A stretch of 64,000 nt of DNA from NCBI GenBank assembly GCA_020350825.1, contig CP070724.1, positions 1,564,231 to 1,628,230 on the forward strand, written 5' to 3'. A program made the position numbers and the translations under genes. This document shows positions 35,442-45,343 of this stretch, one piece after another (within the stretch, counting starts at the first letter, position 1; every line of letters begins with the position of its first letter). This stretch comes from Thermoplasmatales archaeon (GTDB taxonomy: Archaea > Thermoplasmatota > E2 > DHVEG-1). Below the pieces are notes generated by a model. The model had not been told where the DNA came from and searched no databases. It saw only the letters and a list, made by a program, of their open reading frames with translations.

Positions 35442-37582
35442 TTTGCAACCGTTACTTTCTGCATCATATCAAATGTTTTACGATCCGTAAATTCCTGTCT
35501 TTTACCACTATTCCATTGATTTACGGGACGGAGATATCCAACAACTCTTGAATATACCTCACATTCGGTGGTTTTGTTTCCTATTTTACACGTTGGGCAG
35601 TACCTATGTTCGCCAGCAATATATCCATGGTCAGGACAAACGCTAAACGTCGGAGTGATTGTATAATAAGGGAGCGAATATTTTTCCGATACCTTTCTTA
35701 CAAGTTTTTTTGTAGCGGTTGGAGATGGTTCTTCCTCACCTAAGAAAATATGCAATACTGTACCACCAGTATATTTTGACTGTAGTGAATCCTGTAAATC
35801 AAGCGCTTCAAAAACATCAGAAGTATATCCAACTGGTAGTTGTGTAGAATTAGTATAATATGGTTCTATGTCTCTTCCTCCGTTGTTTGAATACATTTCT
35901 TGATTATAGGTCTTGATATCAGAATATTCTGCGTGATCAATCCTAGCGAGTCTATAGCTTGCTCCTTCTGCGGGTGTTGCTTCTAGATTAAAAATATTGC
36001 CAGTTTCCTCCTGAAAATCTGCAATTTTCTTTCTCATGTAGTCAAGAACTTTTTCTGCAAACCGTTTACCTTCTTTGTCCCCGATACTCTTATTCATAAG
36101 GTTAAGTATTGCATCATTCATACCGATAAGACCTATTGTTGAGAAATGGTTTTTCCAGTATTCACCAAATGTTTTCTTCACATCTGCAAGGTAGAACCGT
36201 GAATATGGATGTAGGCCGCTATAGGTCAGGTTTTCTATGACTTCTCGCTTTATTTCAAGACTTTGTTTAGCTAAATTCATTATCTTTTCAAGCCTTTCGA
36301 AAAAATCATTTTCATCTTTAGCTAGATAACCAATTCTTGGCATATTTATGGTTACTACGCCGATAGATCCGGTTTTAGGGTTTGCACCAAACAGACCGCC
36401 ACCACGCTTTCGGAGTTCTCTGTTATCTAGACGAAGTCGACAACACATCGAGCGAGCATCATCGGGTTTCATATCACTGTTAATAAAATTTGAAAAATAA
36501 GGTATGCCGTATTTTGCAGTCATATCCCAAAGAGGGTCTAAACCATCGTTGTTCCAGTTAAAATCTTTGGTGATATTGTATGTTGGTATTGGAAAGGTAA
36601 AAGGCCTTCCTTTAGCGTCGCCTTCGTACATAATTTCTGCAAATGCATGATTAACCATGTTCATCTCATCAGCATAATCGATGTAGTTATCATCCATAAG
36701 CTTCCCACCAATAATAGCTGGTTCTTCAACCATATAACTTGGTGTTGTAAGATCCATAGTAATATTTGTGAAAGGACTCTGGAAACCAACTCTTGTGGGA
36801 ACATTCATGTTAAACAGAAATTTCTGCATCTCCTGCTTAACATCCCTATATTTTAGATGATCATTTCTTACAAATGGTGCTAAAAGCGTATCGAAATTTG
36901 ACAAAGCTTGAGCTCCAGCCGCCTCCCCTTGAAGCGTATATAGGTAGTTTACAATCTGCATAAGAGCTGTGCTGAAATGTTTTGCAGGTTTACTTTCAAT
37001 CTTACCAGATACTCCTTTGAAACCTAGCAAGAGAATGTCCTTAAGATCCCAGCCGACACAGTATGCGCCTAGGGTTCCTAAATCGTGTATGTGAAATGAT
37101 CCGTTTGTATGGGACTCTCCGATTTCAGGTGGAAAAATCTTATTAAGCCAATAATGAGAAACAATATTCTCTGTAGCATACACATTTAGCCCTTGAAGTG
37201 AATAGCTCATGTTGCTGTTCTCTTTCACCTTCCAGTCCATCATGCTCAGATAATCATCGACCACATCTATATCCTTGAGTAGCCCTGCTATTTCACGCAT
37301 ATCTTGATGTTGTTTTCGATAAAGAATATAGGCTTTCGCAGTTTTTGCATGGCCTTCTTCGATAAGCACTTTTTCAACTAAGTCTTGTACCTGTTCTACT
37401 GTTGGAATTTCACCTTTTTTTAGCTCCTTTTCAAGGAATTCCATCACTTTATCAGTTAGTTGGGCCGCTTTCTTGTGGTCCTTTCCACCTACTGCTTGTG
37501 CTGCTTTCCAGACTGCGTTTGTTATTTTTATTGGGTTGAAATCAACAACTTTTCCATCTCTTTTCCTTATTTTACGTATCAT
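35438..37582 (-). CDS. nrdD: Anaerobic (class III) ribonucleoside-triphosphate reductase
   Basis: The 714-residue enzyme makes dNTPs without oxygen. It has an N-terminal ATP-cone (about 1-95, IRKRDGKVVDF), the long catalytic barrel, a C-terminal zinc-binding region with CPDHGYIAG and YCPTC, and the glycyl radical loop RVVGYL with Gly682. Overlaps of 4 bp with nrdR upstream and nrdG downstream define one operon. The neighbouring trxB hints at the redoxin-dependent rather than formate-dependent subtype. Confidence 0.96.
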   Translation of the reverse strand: MIRKIRKRDGKVVDFNPIKITNAVWKAAQAVGGKDHKKAAQLTDKVMEFLEKELKKGEIPTVEQVQDLVEKVLIEEGHAKTAKAYILYRKQHQDMREIAGLLKDIDVVDDYLSMMDWKVKENSNMSYSLQGLNVYATENIVSHYWLNKIFPPEIGESHTNGSFHIHDLGTLGAYCVGWDLKDILLLGFKGVSGKIESKPAKHFSTALMQIVNYLYTLQGEAAGAQALSNFDTLLAPFVRNDHLKYRDVKQEMQKFLFNMNVPTRVGFQSPFTNITMDLTTPSYMVEEPAIIGGKLMDDNYIDYADEMNMVNHAFAEIMYEGDAKGRPFTFPIPTYNITKDFNWNNDGLDPLWDMTAKYGIPYFSNFINSDMKPDDARSMCCRLRLDNRELRKRGGGLFGANPKTGSIGVVTINMPRIGYLAKDENDFFERLEKIMNLAKQSLEIKREVIENLTYSGLHPYSRFYLADVKKTFGEYWKNHFSTIGLIGMNDAILNLMNKSIGDKEGKRFAEKVLDYMRKKIADFQEETGNIFNLEATPAEGASYRLARIDHAEYSDIKTYNQEMYSNNGGRDIEPYYTNSTQLPVGYTSDVFEALDLQDSLQSKYTGGTVLHIFLGEEEPSPTATKKLVRKVSEKYSLPYYTITPTFSVCPDHGYIAGEHRYCPTCKIGNKTTECEVYSRVVGYLRPVNQWNSGKRQEFTDRKTFDMMQKVTVAK

Positions 37583-38049
37583 TTTTTAATCTCTCCTCCA
37601 TATTGTTCTATTAGGTTTTTAACCTCTTTTTCAAATGAAGTAACGTCAGTAAATGATCTATAAACAGAAGCAAATCTAATATAGGCAACTTGATCTGTAT
37701 CTTTCAAAGTTTTCATTACATATTCTCCGATGATTGAACTTTCAATTTCCTCTTTACCACATCTTCTTATTTCCTCTTCTATGGAGTTGAGTATTTCTTC
37801 TATCTTGTCATGGCCAATCGGGCGTTTTTCAAGTGCCTTCATTAATCCATTTTTAATCTTGTTCCTATCAAATTTTTCTCTTCTGCCGTCTTTTTTAATG
37901 ACATATACAGGGGTCATCTCAATATATTCATATGTAGTAAATCGCTTATTGCAGTTCAGACATTCTCGTCTTCTACGAATTGTGTAATTCCCTGTATCGC
38001 GGGAGTCTGTTACCTTAGTCTCAATATTGTTGCAATATGGACAGTTCAT
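37579..38049 (-). CDS. nrdR: Transcriptional repressor NrdR
   Basis: The 156-residue repressor has an N-terminal zinc ribbon (CPYC...CLNC, residues 3-34) followed by an ATP-cone (about 48-140, VIKKDGRREKFDRNKI). NrdR senses dATP/ATP and represses ribonucleotide reductase genes. It is the first gene of its own target operon. Two palindromes of the NrdR-box type lie 13-60 bp upstream, indicating autorepression. NrdR is common in bacteria and patchy in archaea. Confidence 0.93.
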   Translation of the reverse strand: MNCPYCNNIETKVTDSRDTGNYTIRRRRECLNCNKRFTTYEYIEMTPVYVIKKDGRREKFDRNKIKNGLMKALEKRPIGHDKIEEILNSIEEEIRRCGKEEIESSIIGEYVMKTLKDTDQVAYIRFASVYRSFTDVTSFEKEVKNLIEQYGGEIKK

Positions 38050-38062
38050 CCCAATACACCAA

Positions 38063-38109
38063 ATACTATATATTGTATATTAAAATTACAAATCTACACT
38101 ATATAGTAT
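38063..38109 (-). promoter_or_regulatory. nrdR: Tandem NrdR-box-like palindromes
   Basis: ATACTATATATTGTAT (38063-38078) and ACACTATATAGTAT (38096-38109) match the known NrdR-box pattern (ACAC-AT-rich-GTGT-like). Their centres are 32 bp apart, about three helical turns, as in typical bacterial tandem boxes. The AT cores may also serve as TATA box. Confidence 0.65.
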
Positions 38110-38333
38110 GACTTGAGGCTTTTTAAATCTTTCCATTTTACCAAAAATTAAAAGCGCTTTTAGCACGAAAACATATGGTTAAATATCAAAGAATGGTTTT
38201 ATCAAACATCATGAAAATTATCCACGGATCTGTTGCGTCATGGAGACTATTATAAGTCCCCCTAGATAAGTTGGAACTAATTAGAAGAAGTAGATTAGAG
38301 CCATAAACTTAGTTGGAATCCAAGATACGAGTT

Positions 38334-38645
38334 TCAATTTGTCTCATCTTTAACATAATTAAGATACTCTTTTAGACCACCAATAACTGGCAGAACAATG
38401 ATATCTGGTAAGTCATAAGGATGGAGTTCCTTTATCCTTTGAATCGTTTTATCTACATTTTTATCTGTTGTTTTTGCTATTAAACCACATTCAATATCTT
38501 CTTCGATTTTTCCTTGCCACCTATAAACCGATTCTATTTTTGGGATTATATTAACACATGCAACTAGTTTTTCTTCAACTAATGAATGCGCGATTTTCTT
38601 TGCATCTTCTATACTGCCCGTTGTAGAATAGATTGCAACAACCAT
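38334..38645 (-). CDS. cutA: CutA1 divalent ion tolerance protein
   Basis: The 103-residue trimeric protein shows the CutA1 signature: ATTGS-like IYSTTGSIEDAKKIAHSLVEEKLVACVNIIP, VYRWQGKIEED, and LHPYDLPDIIVLP. It is widely conserved; its link to copper tolerance is only partly understood. It lies 16 bp after the DUF123 gene, probably in one transcript. Confidence 0.93.
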   Translation of the reverse strand: MVVAIYSTTGSIEDAKKIAHSLVEEKLVACVNIIPKIESVYRWQGKIEEDIECGLIAKTTDKNVDKTIQRIKELHPYDLPDIIVLPVIGGLKEYLNYVKDETN

Positions 38646-38661
38646 CTTTACATCCTAATAA

Positions 38662-39084
38662 TTATAAGCAGTTATAAGATTTTGCGTTGATCAGATATTG
38701 TTTCATTTCCAGATTGGAAATTGCATTTTTTGTTTCTTCGTAAGAGCCATAAAAAAGATGGCTTTTACATAAGCAGTCACTACAACCAAAACCCGGGATC
38801 GAGGATAGTTCTCTCTTCAGTGTTTTTGCAATAAAACACTCCTTCCTTATATTGTTTTTTTTGTAAAAAACGTTTACAATTTTTGCATGATTTATAAGAT
38901 AATCAATGTGCCAATGCATCTTTTTTTGTTTTCTAAGATGTCGTTGTATTCGTTGGTCCAATCCATTTAATGCTGAGCCGACGTATATATAGAGGCTTTT
39001 TTTGAAATCTATTTTTCCCAATTTACCTACAGGGATTGTTTCAGTATTTTTTAGTTCCATTAATAAAAGATAGCTGCCTCTCAT
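38662..39084 (-). CDS. DUF123 (GIY-YIG-like) protein
   Basis: The 140-residue protein matches the DUF123 family: GSYLLLMEL at the start, LYIYVGSALNGLDQRIQRHLR, HWHIDYLI, and the cysteine cluster GFGCSDCLCKSHLFY near the end. The fold is related to GIY-YIG nucleases, and some bacterial endonuclease III proteins carry this domain. Nuclease activity is possible but unproven. It is co-directional with cutA. Confidence 0.85.
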   Translation of the reverse strand: MRGSYLLLMELKNTETIPVGKLGKIDFKKSLYIYVGSALNGLDQRIQRHLRKQKKMHWHIDYLINHAKIVNVFYKKNNIRKECFIAKTLKRELSSIPGFGCSDCLCKSHLFYGSYEETKNAISNLEMKQYLINAKSYNCL

Positions 39085-39142
39085 TTCTCAATCCTCTACA
39101 AAAAGAGAATACTTTGTATTATTTGAATAATTTATTATAAGA

Positions 39143-39529
39143 ATGGCATATTTTCTTTCATATATGAGCGATCACAATTCTAAATTTGTAGACATCGTAT
39201 CTCTAGAAGAGGTAAAAAATGAAATAAAAAAGATAGGGAGTGACCCTAAAAGTATTGAGATTATGGCGCCAAAAGCGATTTCTAAAGTCATTAAAGTAGA
39301 AAACGTATTACTTCAAGATGCAATTATAATCAAACAGGACATGCTTTCAATAGGAGGAGAAGTAGCTATTCCTAAGGATGCCTTTGAGTTAAAGGAGAAA
39401 CATGCCGATATTCTTATAATGGGGACAATTAAACAATTATATGATCTTGTTGAAAAGCTCAATAGACATTATCCTAGAATAAAGAATATTGCTAAAGAAC
39501 TATTAAGTTTATTAAATGGCATATGTTAG
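39143..39529 (+). CDS. Stand-alone DHPS N-terminal-like domain
   Basis: The 128-residue protein matches the small N-terminal domain found before the catalytic barrel in some bacterial dihydropteroate synthases: SIEIMAPKAI, then IIKQDMLSIGGEVAIPKDAF, then ADILIMGTIKQLYDLVEKL. The pterin-binding barrel is absent here. It precedes purB by 49 bp on the same strand, which suggests a role in pterin/folate-like C1 or purine metabolism (inference). A partner barrel would have to be elsewhere. Confidence 0.6.
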   Translation: MAYFLSYMSDHNSKFVDIVSLEEVKNEIKKIGSDPKSIEIMAPKAISKVIKVENVLLQDAIIIKQDMLSIGGEVAIPKDAFELKEKHADILIMGTIKQLYDLVEKLNRHYPRIKNIAKELLSLLNGIC

Positions 39530-39578
39530 TAAGCCCAAAAAGACATTAACTATTATTTTATTCTGATTTGGAGAGACC

Positions 39579-40928
39579 ATGGATAATCCAGTTTGTCCTA
39601 TTGATTTTAGATATGGAAGGAAAGAAATAAAAGAAGTTTTTGGTGAAAAAAGTAAACTTCAATATTTGTTAGATGTGGAAGGCGCACTAGCTAGAGCTCA
39701 TGCAGAAGTTGGTAACATCCCGAAAAAAGCCGCTGATGAAATTTCTAAAAAAGCATCTATTAAGTTTGTTAAAGTGGAAAGAGTAAAAGAAATTGAAGAT
39801 GAAACTAGACATGACATAATGGCGATAACAAAAGCTCTCAGTGAAGTTTGCAGTGGTGATGCAGGTAAGTATGTTCATCTAGGAGCCACGAGCTATGATA
39901 TCGTTGATACTGCTAATGCTTTACAATTTTCAGAAGCAACAGAATTCATTAAAAAAGAGTTAAAAGAGCTGAGGAAAAGTTTGGTAAGCCTTGCAAAGAA
40001 ACACAAGAAAACAATTATGCATGGAAGGACTCATGGGCAATTTTCTATCCCAATTACTTTTGGCTTGAAAATGGCTGTTTATGCCATGGAAGTTGACAGA
40101 CACCTAGAACGCATGCATGAATGCAAATCACGTGTTTTAGTTGGCAAAATGTCTGGCGCAGTGGGTACTGGTGCTGCCATGGGTAAATATTTTTTAAAAA
40201 TTCAAGAGTTGGTAATGCAAGATTTAAAATTGGGAATAGAAGAAGGAGCGACCCAAATTGTTGGAAGGGACAGATACATAGAGCTTTTGTCAACTCTTTC
40301 AAATATTGCTTCTAGCATTGAAAAATTCGCAACTGAGATTAGAAATCTTCAACGAAGTGAAATAGATGAAGTTGCAGAGGCGTTTGAATCTAAAAAACAG
40401 GTTGGCTCTTCAACGATGCCACATAAAAGAAATCCAATTGTCTCTGAGCAGATATGCGGGCTTGCCAGAGTTGTAAGAAGCCTTATTATACCCGCTTATG
40501 AAAACGCAATTCAGTGGCATGAACGTGATCTTTGTAATTCATCTTCTGAACGTTTTATTTTACCCCATTCCTTGATACTTACAGACTTGATTGTCTATCA
40601 GATGAATAATGTATTCAAAAATCTTCAAGTTAATACAAAAAGAATGCTGGAGAATCTTGAAAAATCCAAGGGTATCCCTATGGCTGAAGCTGTAATGACA
40701 AAACTTGTTGAGAAAGGAATGGGACGGGGAGATGCGCATGAACTTGTCAGAAAATGTTCGATTAAGGCCTCTGGTAAAGATAAGGAATTATTAATCGTTT
40801 TATTGGAAGAAAAAAACATTTCTAAACTACTTAGTAAAAATGAATTAAAAGAAGTTTTGAACCCAAGGAATTATTTGGGTGCATCAAACAAAATCGTGGA
40901 AAGTATTGTTAAAAAACTAACGAGATGA
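39579..40928 (+). CDS. purB: Adenylosuccinate lyase
   Basis: This 449-residue fumarase/aspartase-superfamily enzyme acts twice in purine synthesis, splitting SAICAR and adenylosuccinate. It shows TRHDIMAITKALSE, the HLGATSYDIVDTANALQ catalytic region, MHGRTHGQFSIPITFG, and the signature GSSTMPHKRNPI. Length is normal. An upstream 128-residue gene may be co-transcribed. No purine regulator site is seen. Confidence 0.95.
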   Translation: MDNPVCPIDFRYGRKEIKEVFGEKSKLQYLLDVEGALARAHAEVGNIPKKAADEISKKASIKFVKVERVKEIEDETRHDIMAITKALSEVCSGDAGKYVHLGATSYDIVDTANALQFSEATEFIKKELKELRKSLVSLAKKHKKTIMHGRTHGQFSIPITFGLKMAVYAMEVDRHLERMHECKSRVLVGKMSGAVGTGAAMGKYFLKIQELVMQDLKLGIEEGATQIVGRDRYIELLSTLSNIASSIEKFATEIRNLQRSEIDEVAEAFESKKQVGSSTMPHKRNPIVSEQICGLARVVRSLIIPAYENAIQWHERDLCNSSSERFILPHSLILTDLIVYQMNNVFKNLQVNTKRMLENLEKSKGIPMAEAVMTKLVEKGMGRGDAHELVRKCSIKASGKDKELLIVLLEEKNISKLLSKNELKEVLNPRNYLGASNKIVESIVKKLTR

Positions 40929-40946
40929 AGGGGCGCTGAAGAAAAT

Positions 40947-43900
40947 TCACCAGAATGGGATTTCGATATTCCACGTTGTGGTTGACGGTTCACGATCCAT
41001 ATTTACCCAGGGAATCAAACCAACTATTCCAATCCTTCCAAGTATAAATTTTGGCAAAAGTAAATTGTATTTTAATCCTATCCAATTGTCCCAATAGTTT
41101 TGGAGCCATGCGCTTCTGTAGCATTTGCTAAATTGAGCGTGTCTCTTGTTATTTATAAAATTGTTCATCGTGATTATATTAATATTTGAATTTTTAAGGA
41201 AGACACCTTGTTCATTATTTGTAATATTATTAAGGGAAATAGCATTCGCATTAGATTTTTCTAAATAAGCACCATACGTATTAGCATTGATTATATTGCC
41301 AAAGATTAATTTGTTTTCTGATCCTGATAGGTAAATACCGAACTCGTTTTCCTGGATGTTATTGCCAACGACATAAGTAAAACAATTGTAATTTTCCAGA
41401 TAAAGACCATAGATATTATCAGATATAGAATTATATTGTATAAAGGGCATACTTCCATCTGATACAAGAGCACCAATATTATTATTTGCGATGATATTAT
41501 TCATGACTACCATATCTGCACGTATTGATATAGCTGCATCTCCTTCTTGTTCACCACTATTAATTATAGTGAATCCAGATATGGTACAGAAGGGCTCGAT
41601 AACATCAACAACAGACCCATCTCCCCCGCCATCAATAATCGTTATACTATTATTCTCTCCAATCAAATTAATTGACTTATCTAATATTATATTTTCCTGA
41701 TAGCTACCGTTAAAGACAAAAATTATATCAGGCACTCTTTCCCCACTACTAGAATTAGTATTGTCAACCGCCTCTTGAATAACCGCCCATCGTGTCACCT
41801 GCCAACCTGGAGTTGTTTCATCATAGTCATCATCGACAATTCGGGCAGCAGTTGAATAGAGCCAACCCTCTCTACCATCCTCGGTGATAGTTCTAATGGA
41901 ATATAATGTTGCATATGTGGGAAGAAACTCATATGAGACAATACCTCCCACTGTAGGCATGCTAACCCTCTCAAGAACCATTTCATCAAATTTCATAAGT
42001 GTATCAATAAGTTTTACATCTACAGTTGGTGAATCAGTAGCCGATATTATAGTCATAATTTCCTTTACAACTCCCAGAGGTAGTTCACCATATCCCCAAG
42101 GCATAAATAACTGCAAAAGTTGTGGGTCAATATTAGCTACTGGACTTTCTAAAGAAGAACAAGGTGTTTGGTATTTGCTTTCCACTGGTCGTGGTGGCAA
42201 TTGTAATGCCGGGTCGCCCAATAAAACAAAAGCAAAAAATGTGAAACAGTCAATAGGATCAGAAAAATTATTATACTCAAGGTAGGTCATCATTGCGTTA
42301 GTTGTGAGATTTCCTAGAGTTAAACCTCCTTCATGATATGCCTCCATTAGGTATGTGAGCATCCCGGCCATATATGGTTCTTTAGTAATATTGATATATC
42401 CTTCATCCAAAGTAAAAATGGGTACACCAGCATTACTCCTTGATCCGCCAATATAAGCTATCCCTCCAGCATCAGATAATAAAATTGATTCTCCAAATGA
42501 GACATTAAATCCAATGTCTATTAAATTAGTATCAAACGCACCGTTCATACAAGCAATTGACACAACTACCGGTGAAGTATCGCTTGCAGGAAGACTCATC
42601 ACGTCTTCGACACCAAGTGGATCTCCTTCTAACGACCATGCAGTACCAGAGCCATGACCGATGTGGTACAACAAACCTGTATCTCCCATCAATGGATATG
42701 TTAGATTGATTCTATCAAAAGATTCTTCAGTTTTGAAATATTTCGTTGGATTAACACCTTCGAAAAATCCTCGGTTTATTGCATCTGTTGTAATCATTTC
42801 TCCTATGTCATAAGGGGTAAAAAATGGTTTTCCACCTGCAACAGCAATATTTCTAAATAAGTCTGATGTGGCATTCCAATTTTTTATCTTATCAATCACA
42901 TGAGAGGCTTCTATCGCATTGTTAACGGGGAGTCTACCCACAAAATAGTTTGCTATTAAATCACAATCTGGTGATGCGTAGAAAAAATCTGTCGGCGTCC
43001 AACTGTAGTAATAATAATAGCTTGGTGGTACTAGTAGTGCATTTCCCAAGAGCGTGACATACTGTAAATTTGGATGCTCGTAACTATCATACAAAAAATT
43101 GATGATTCGCTTCGCAAGGCTATAGTTGTAATCATGGATGGTATCCCACCCTGGAAGAGTAGGATCACTATATCCCTCATAGGGGGGATCATCAGCTTCC
43201 TCATACTGGTTATAAATCCAGGTAGTATTTACGACAGTAGTAAATGTTCCTTCTGAATCATGAAATGTTTTCAACTCTAAGGCTTGATCAAAAAGCGATG
43301 GGGGCGTTATAACAATATTTACTACATCAGATTCTTCGAAACGTGGTGAGGGGGTGGAAGTTTCATCCTGTTTATAAAAAACTTTGATTGAAGCATTTGT
43401 TAGTAAAATAGTCCTTTTAAGTTTTGGTACATGTTGTACAGGAAATATTCGTACAAAAACCAATTTTTTCTCATTGTCTTCCCCCACATCATATGAGACA
43501 AAGGTGCCAGGGAAAAACTGATCGCTGTTGTAAATTTCCATGTTTGGAAGTAAAGATTCAATGACCTTTTCTGTCTCAATTTTGTCATTAGACCAAAAAA
43601 CAGGTTCAGGATTCGGAACAATAGTCAATCTATTCAAAATTTCTTTATAATATCCATTTGTTATTCCAACTTCGAGTATTTCAGAGTTTTTTGGAATTTC
43701 TATTATGAACGTTTTCATCGGCAGCATTGGATCTCCTGGTGATCCAAATGGTTTTAATCCCTTTATCTCCAGATAAACTTGTCTCTGATCTATTTGATGA
43801 ATAAGGCACTGAGATGGGTCAAAGTGTATTTCTTTCGTTTTAACCTCATCCTTGCTATAAGATAGTATTTTTTCTTCCTCGATGATTTTTTTAATTTCTA

Positions 43901-44090
43901 GATTAGATGCGACTTGACTAGATCCAAAAACGAGTGGTTTGATGCTATGTGAAAAATATTTTTCATATAAAAAGGATTCTTCTGTTGTAGATCTCTGTAT
44001 TTGTGATTTAGTAACGTTTGCCGATATTGAAGATAGACTTGTTAACAAGAGTATGAAAATAAGGCTATAGGCTATTCTTTTCCTTTTCAT
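40947..44090 (-). CDS. Secreted gingipain-like (C25) protease with C-terminal beta-helix
   Basis: This 1047-residue protein has a signal peptide (1-24), a propeptide-like region (about 90-250), and a C25-type catalytic domain (about 255-640) with LLYHIGHG (H479) and VSIACMNGAFD (C514). The 35-residue His-Cys spacing is close to gingipains. After an Ig-like region, residues from about 780 form a NosD-type beta-helix with TIIDGGG and NxI repeats. No LPxTG-like tail is seen. It is probably an extracellular peptidase for detrital protein use (inference). Confidence 0.86.
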   Translation of the reverse strand: MKRKRIAYSLIFILLLTSLSSISANVTKSQIQRSTTEESFLYEKYFSHSIKPLVFGSSQVASNLEIKKIIEEEKILSYSKDEVKTKEIHFDPSQCLIHQIDQRQVYLEIKGLKPFGSPGDPMLPMKTFIIEIPKNSEILEVGITNGYYKEILNRLTIVPNPEPVFWSNDKIETEKVIESLLPNMEIYNSDQFFPGTFVSYDVGEDNEKKLVFVRIFPVQHVPKLKRTILLTNASIKVFYKQDETSTPSPRFEESDVVNIVITPPSLFDQALELKTFHDSEGTFTTVVNTTWIYNQYEEADDPPYEGYSDPTLPGWDTIHDYNYSLAKRIINFLYDSYEHPNLQYVTLLGNALLVPPSYYYYYSWTPTDFFYASPDCDLIANYFVGRLPVNNAIEASHVIDKIKNWNATSDLFRNIAVAGGKPFFTPYDIGEMITTDAINRGFFEGVNPTKYFKTEESFDRINLTYPLMGDTGLLYHIGHGSGTAWSLEGDPLGVEDVMSLPASDTSPVVVSIACMNGAFDTNLIDIGFNVSFGESILLSDAGGIAYIGGSRSNAGVPIFTLDEGYINITKEPYMAGMLTYLMEAYHEGGLTLGNLTTNAMMTYLEYNNFSDPIDCFTFFAFVLLGDPALQLPPRPVESKYQTPCSSLESPVANIDPQLLQLFMPWGYGELPLGVVKEIMTIISATDSPTVDVKLIDTLMKFDEMVLERVSMPTVGGIVSYEFLPTYATLYSIRTITEDGREGWLYSTAARIVDDDYDETTPGWQVTRWAVIQEAVDNTNSSSGERVPDIIFVFNGSYQENIILDKSINLIGENNSITIIDGGGDGSVVDVIEPFCTISGFTIINSGEQEGDAAISIRADMVVMNNIIANNNIGALVSDGSMPFIQYNSISDNIYGLYLENYNCFTYVVGNNIQENEFGIYLSGSENKLIFGNIINANTYGAYLEKSNANAISLNNITNNEQGVFLKNSNINIITMNNFINNKRHAQFSKCYRSAWLQNYWDNWIGLKYNLLLPKFILGRIGIVGLIPWVNMDREPSTTTWNIEIPFW

Positions 44091-44220
44091 ATTATCACAA
44101 ATAGTTATTATCTATTTATAGTTTATAAATAACAACTTTATTTAAATCTTTGTCCTACAACGTTTTAATACGTTTACATCGAAATAACCATAAATACCAT
44201 GTCGTATTCTACTTTTTGAT

Positions 44221-45264
44221 ATGGATAAATTACAGATATTGACAAACAATGTTGAAGAAATCGTGACAATAGAGGAACTTAAGAATGTTCTAAACAAAAA
44301 AAAGCCAAAGGCATATATTGGTTTTGAACCGTCTGGTTCGGTTCATATAGGTTGGAAGATCTGTACAAATAAAATTAAGGATTTTATTGATTACGGGTTT
44401 GATTTTATAGTACTTCTTGCTGATTGGCATGCGTATATTAATGACAAGCTTGGTGGAGACATTGAAAAAATCAGGCTTTGTGGACGGTATATGGAAGATT
44501 GTTTTGCTTCCATGGGTGTTGACAAAGATAAAGTAAAGTTTGTGTATGCGAGTGATTATGTAAGTGATTCTAAATATTGGGAACTTGTACTTAGAACAGC
44601 AAAATCTATGTCTGTTGCTCGTGTGAAACGTGCAATGGATATTATGGGTAGAAGTGCAGAAGAAGCTGAAAAAGATCTATCTAAGCTTTTTTATCCAGCC
44701 ATGCAGGTTTCTGATATTTTTTATCTTGATCTGGATGTTGCATATGGTGGAATGGATCAACGTCGTGCACATATGTTAGCCAGGGAAATTTCTAAAAAAT
44801 TTGGTCGTAAAACTCCTGTTGCAATGCATACCCCATTGTTAACTGGTTTGCAGGCTGGTGGACGTATGGATCCAGTTGAAACAAAGATGAGTAAGAGTAA
44901 ACCTGAAGCCATGCTTTCAATTCATGATGACCCTGTCAGTGTGGAGCAGAAAATAAGTAAAGCGTTTTGCCCTGAGAAGCAGATTAAAGGAAATCCTGTG
45001 TTAGATATTTGTAAGTATGTCATTTTTCCCGAGTTAAAAGGTGAATCTTTTCTGGTTGAACGACCGGAAAAGTTTGGTGGAAATCAAGAGTTTAATTCAT
45101 ATGTGGATCTAAAAAACGCTTTTGCTGGTGGTCTTCATCCTCTCGATTTAAAGAATGCTACGATTAGCTATATAAATAAGATTCTTGAACCCATTCATGT
45201 GTATTTTGATAAACATCCAGAGAATTATAATAAGATGAAAGAAGTTGGAATCATCTCTATCTAA
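44221..45264 (+). CDS. tyrS: Tyrosyl-tRNA synthetase, archaeal type
   Basis: The 347-residue class I synthetase has AYIGFEPSGSVHIGW (HIGH-type), LLADWHAYIND, YPAMQVSDIFYLDLDVAYGGMDQRRAHMLARE with the tyrosine pocket, and the KMSKSKPEAML signature. Lack of an S4 domain marks the archaeal/eukaryotic form. A CATAAATACC TATA-like box (44190-44199) precedes the ATG by about 22 nt, so the message is likely leaderless. Confidence 0.96.
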   Translation: MDKLQILTNNVEEIVTIEELKNVLNKKKPKAYIGFEPSGSVHIGWKICTNKIKDFIDYGFDFIVLLADWHAYINDKLGGDIEKIRLCGRYMEDCFASMGVDKDKVKFVYASDYVSDSKYWELVLRTAKSMSVARVKRAMDIMGRSAEEAEKDLSKLFYPAMQVSDIFYLDLDVAYGGMDQRRAHMLAREISKKFGRKTPVAMHTPLLTGLQAGGRMDPVETKMSKSKPEAMLSIHDDPVSVEQKISKAFCPEKQIKGNPVLDICKYVIFPELKGESFLVERPEKFGGNQEFNSYVDLKNAFAGGLHPLDLKNATISYINKILEPIHVYFDKHPENYNKMKEVGIISI

Positions 45265-45343
45265 CGAAATGATTTTGGGATAGAAACAAAAATTTTCATG
45301 AAATTGGCAACAAACGATTTTTTATCACTACAAAAATCAGCAT

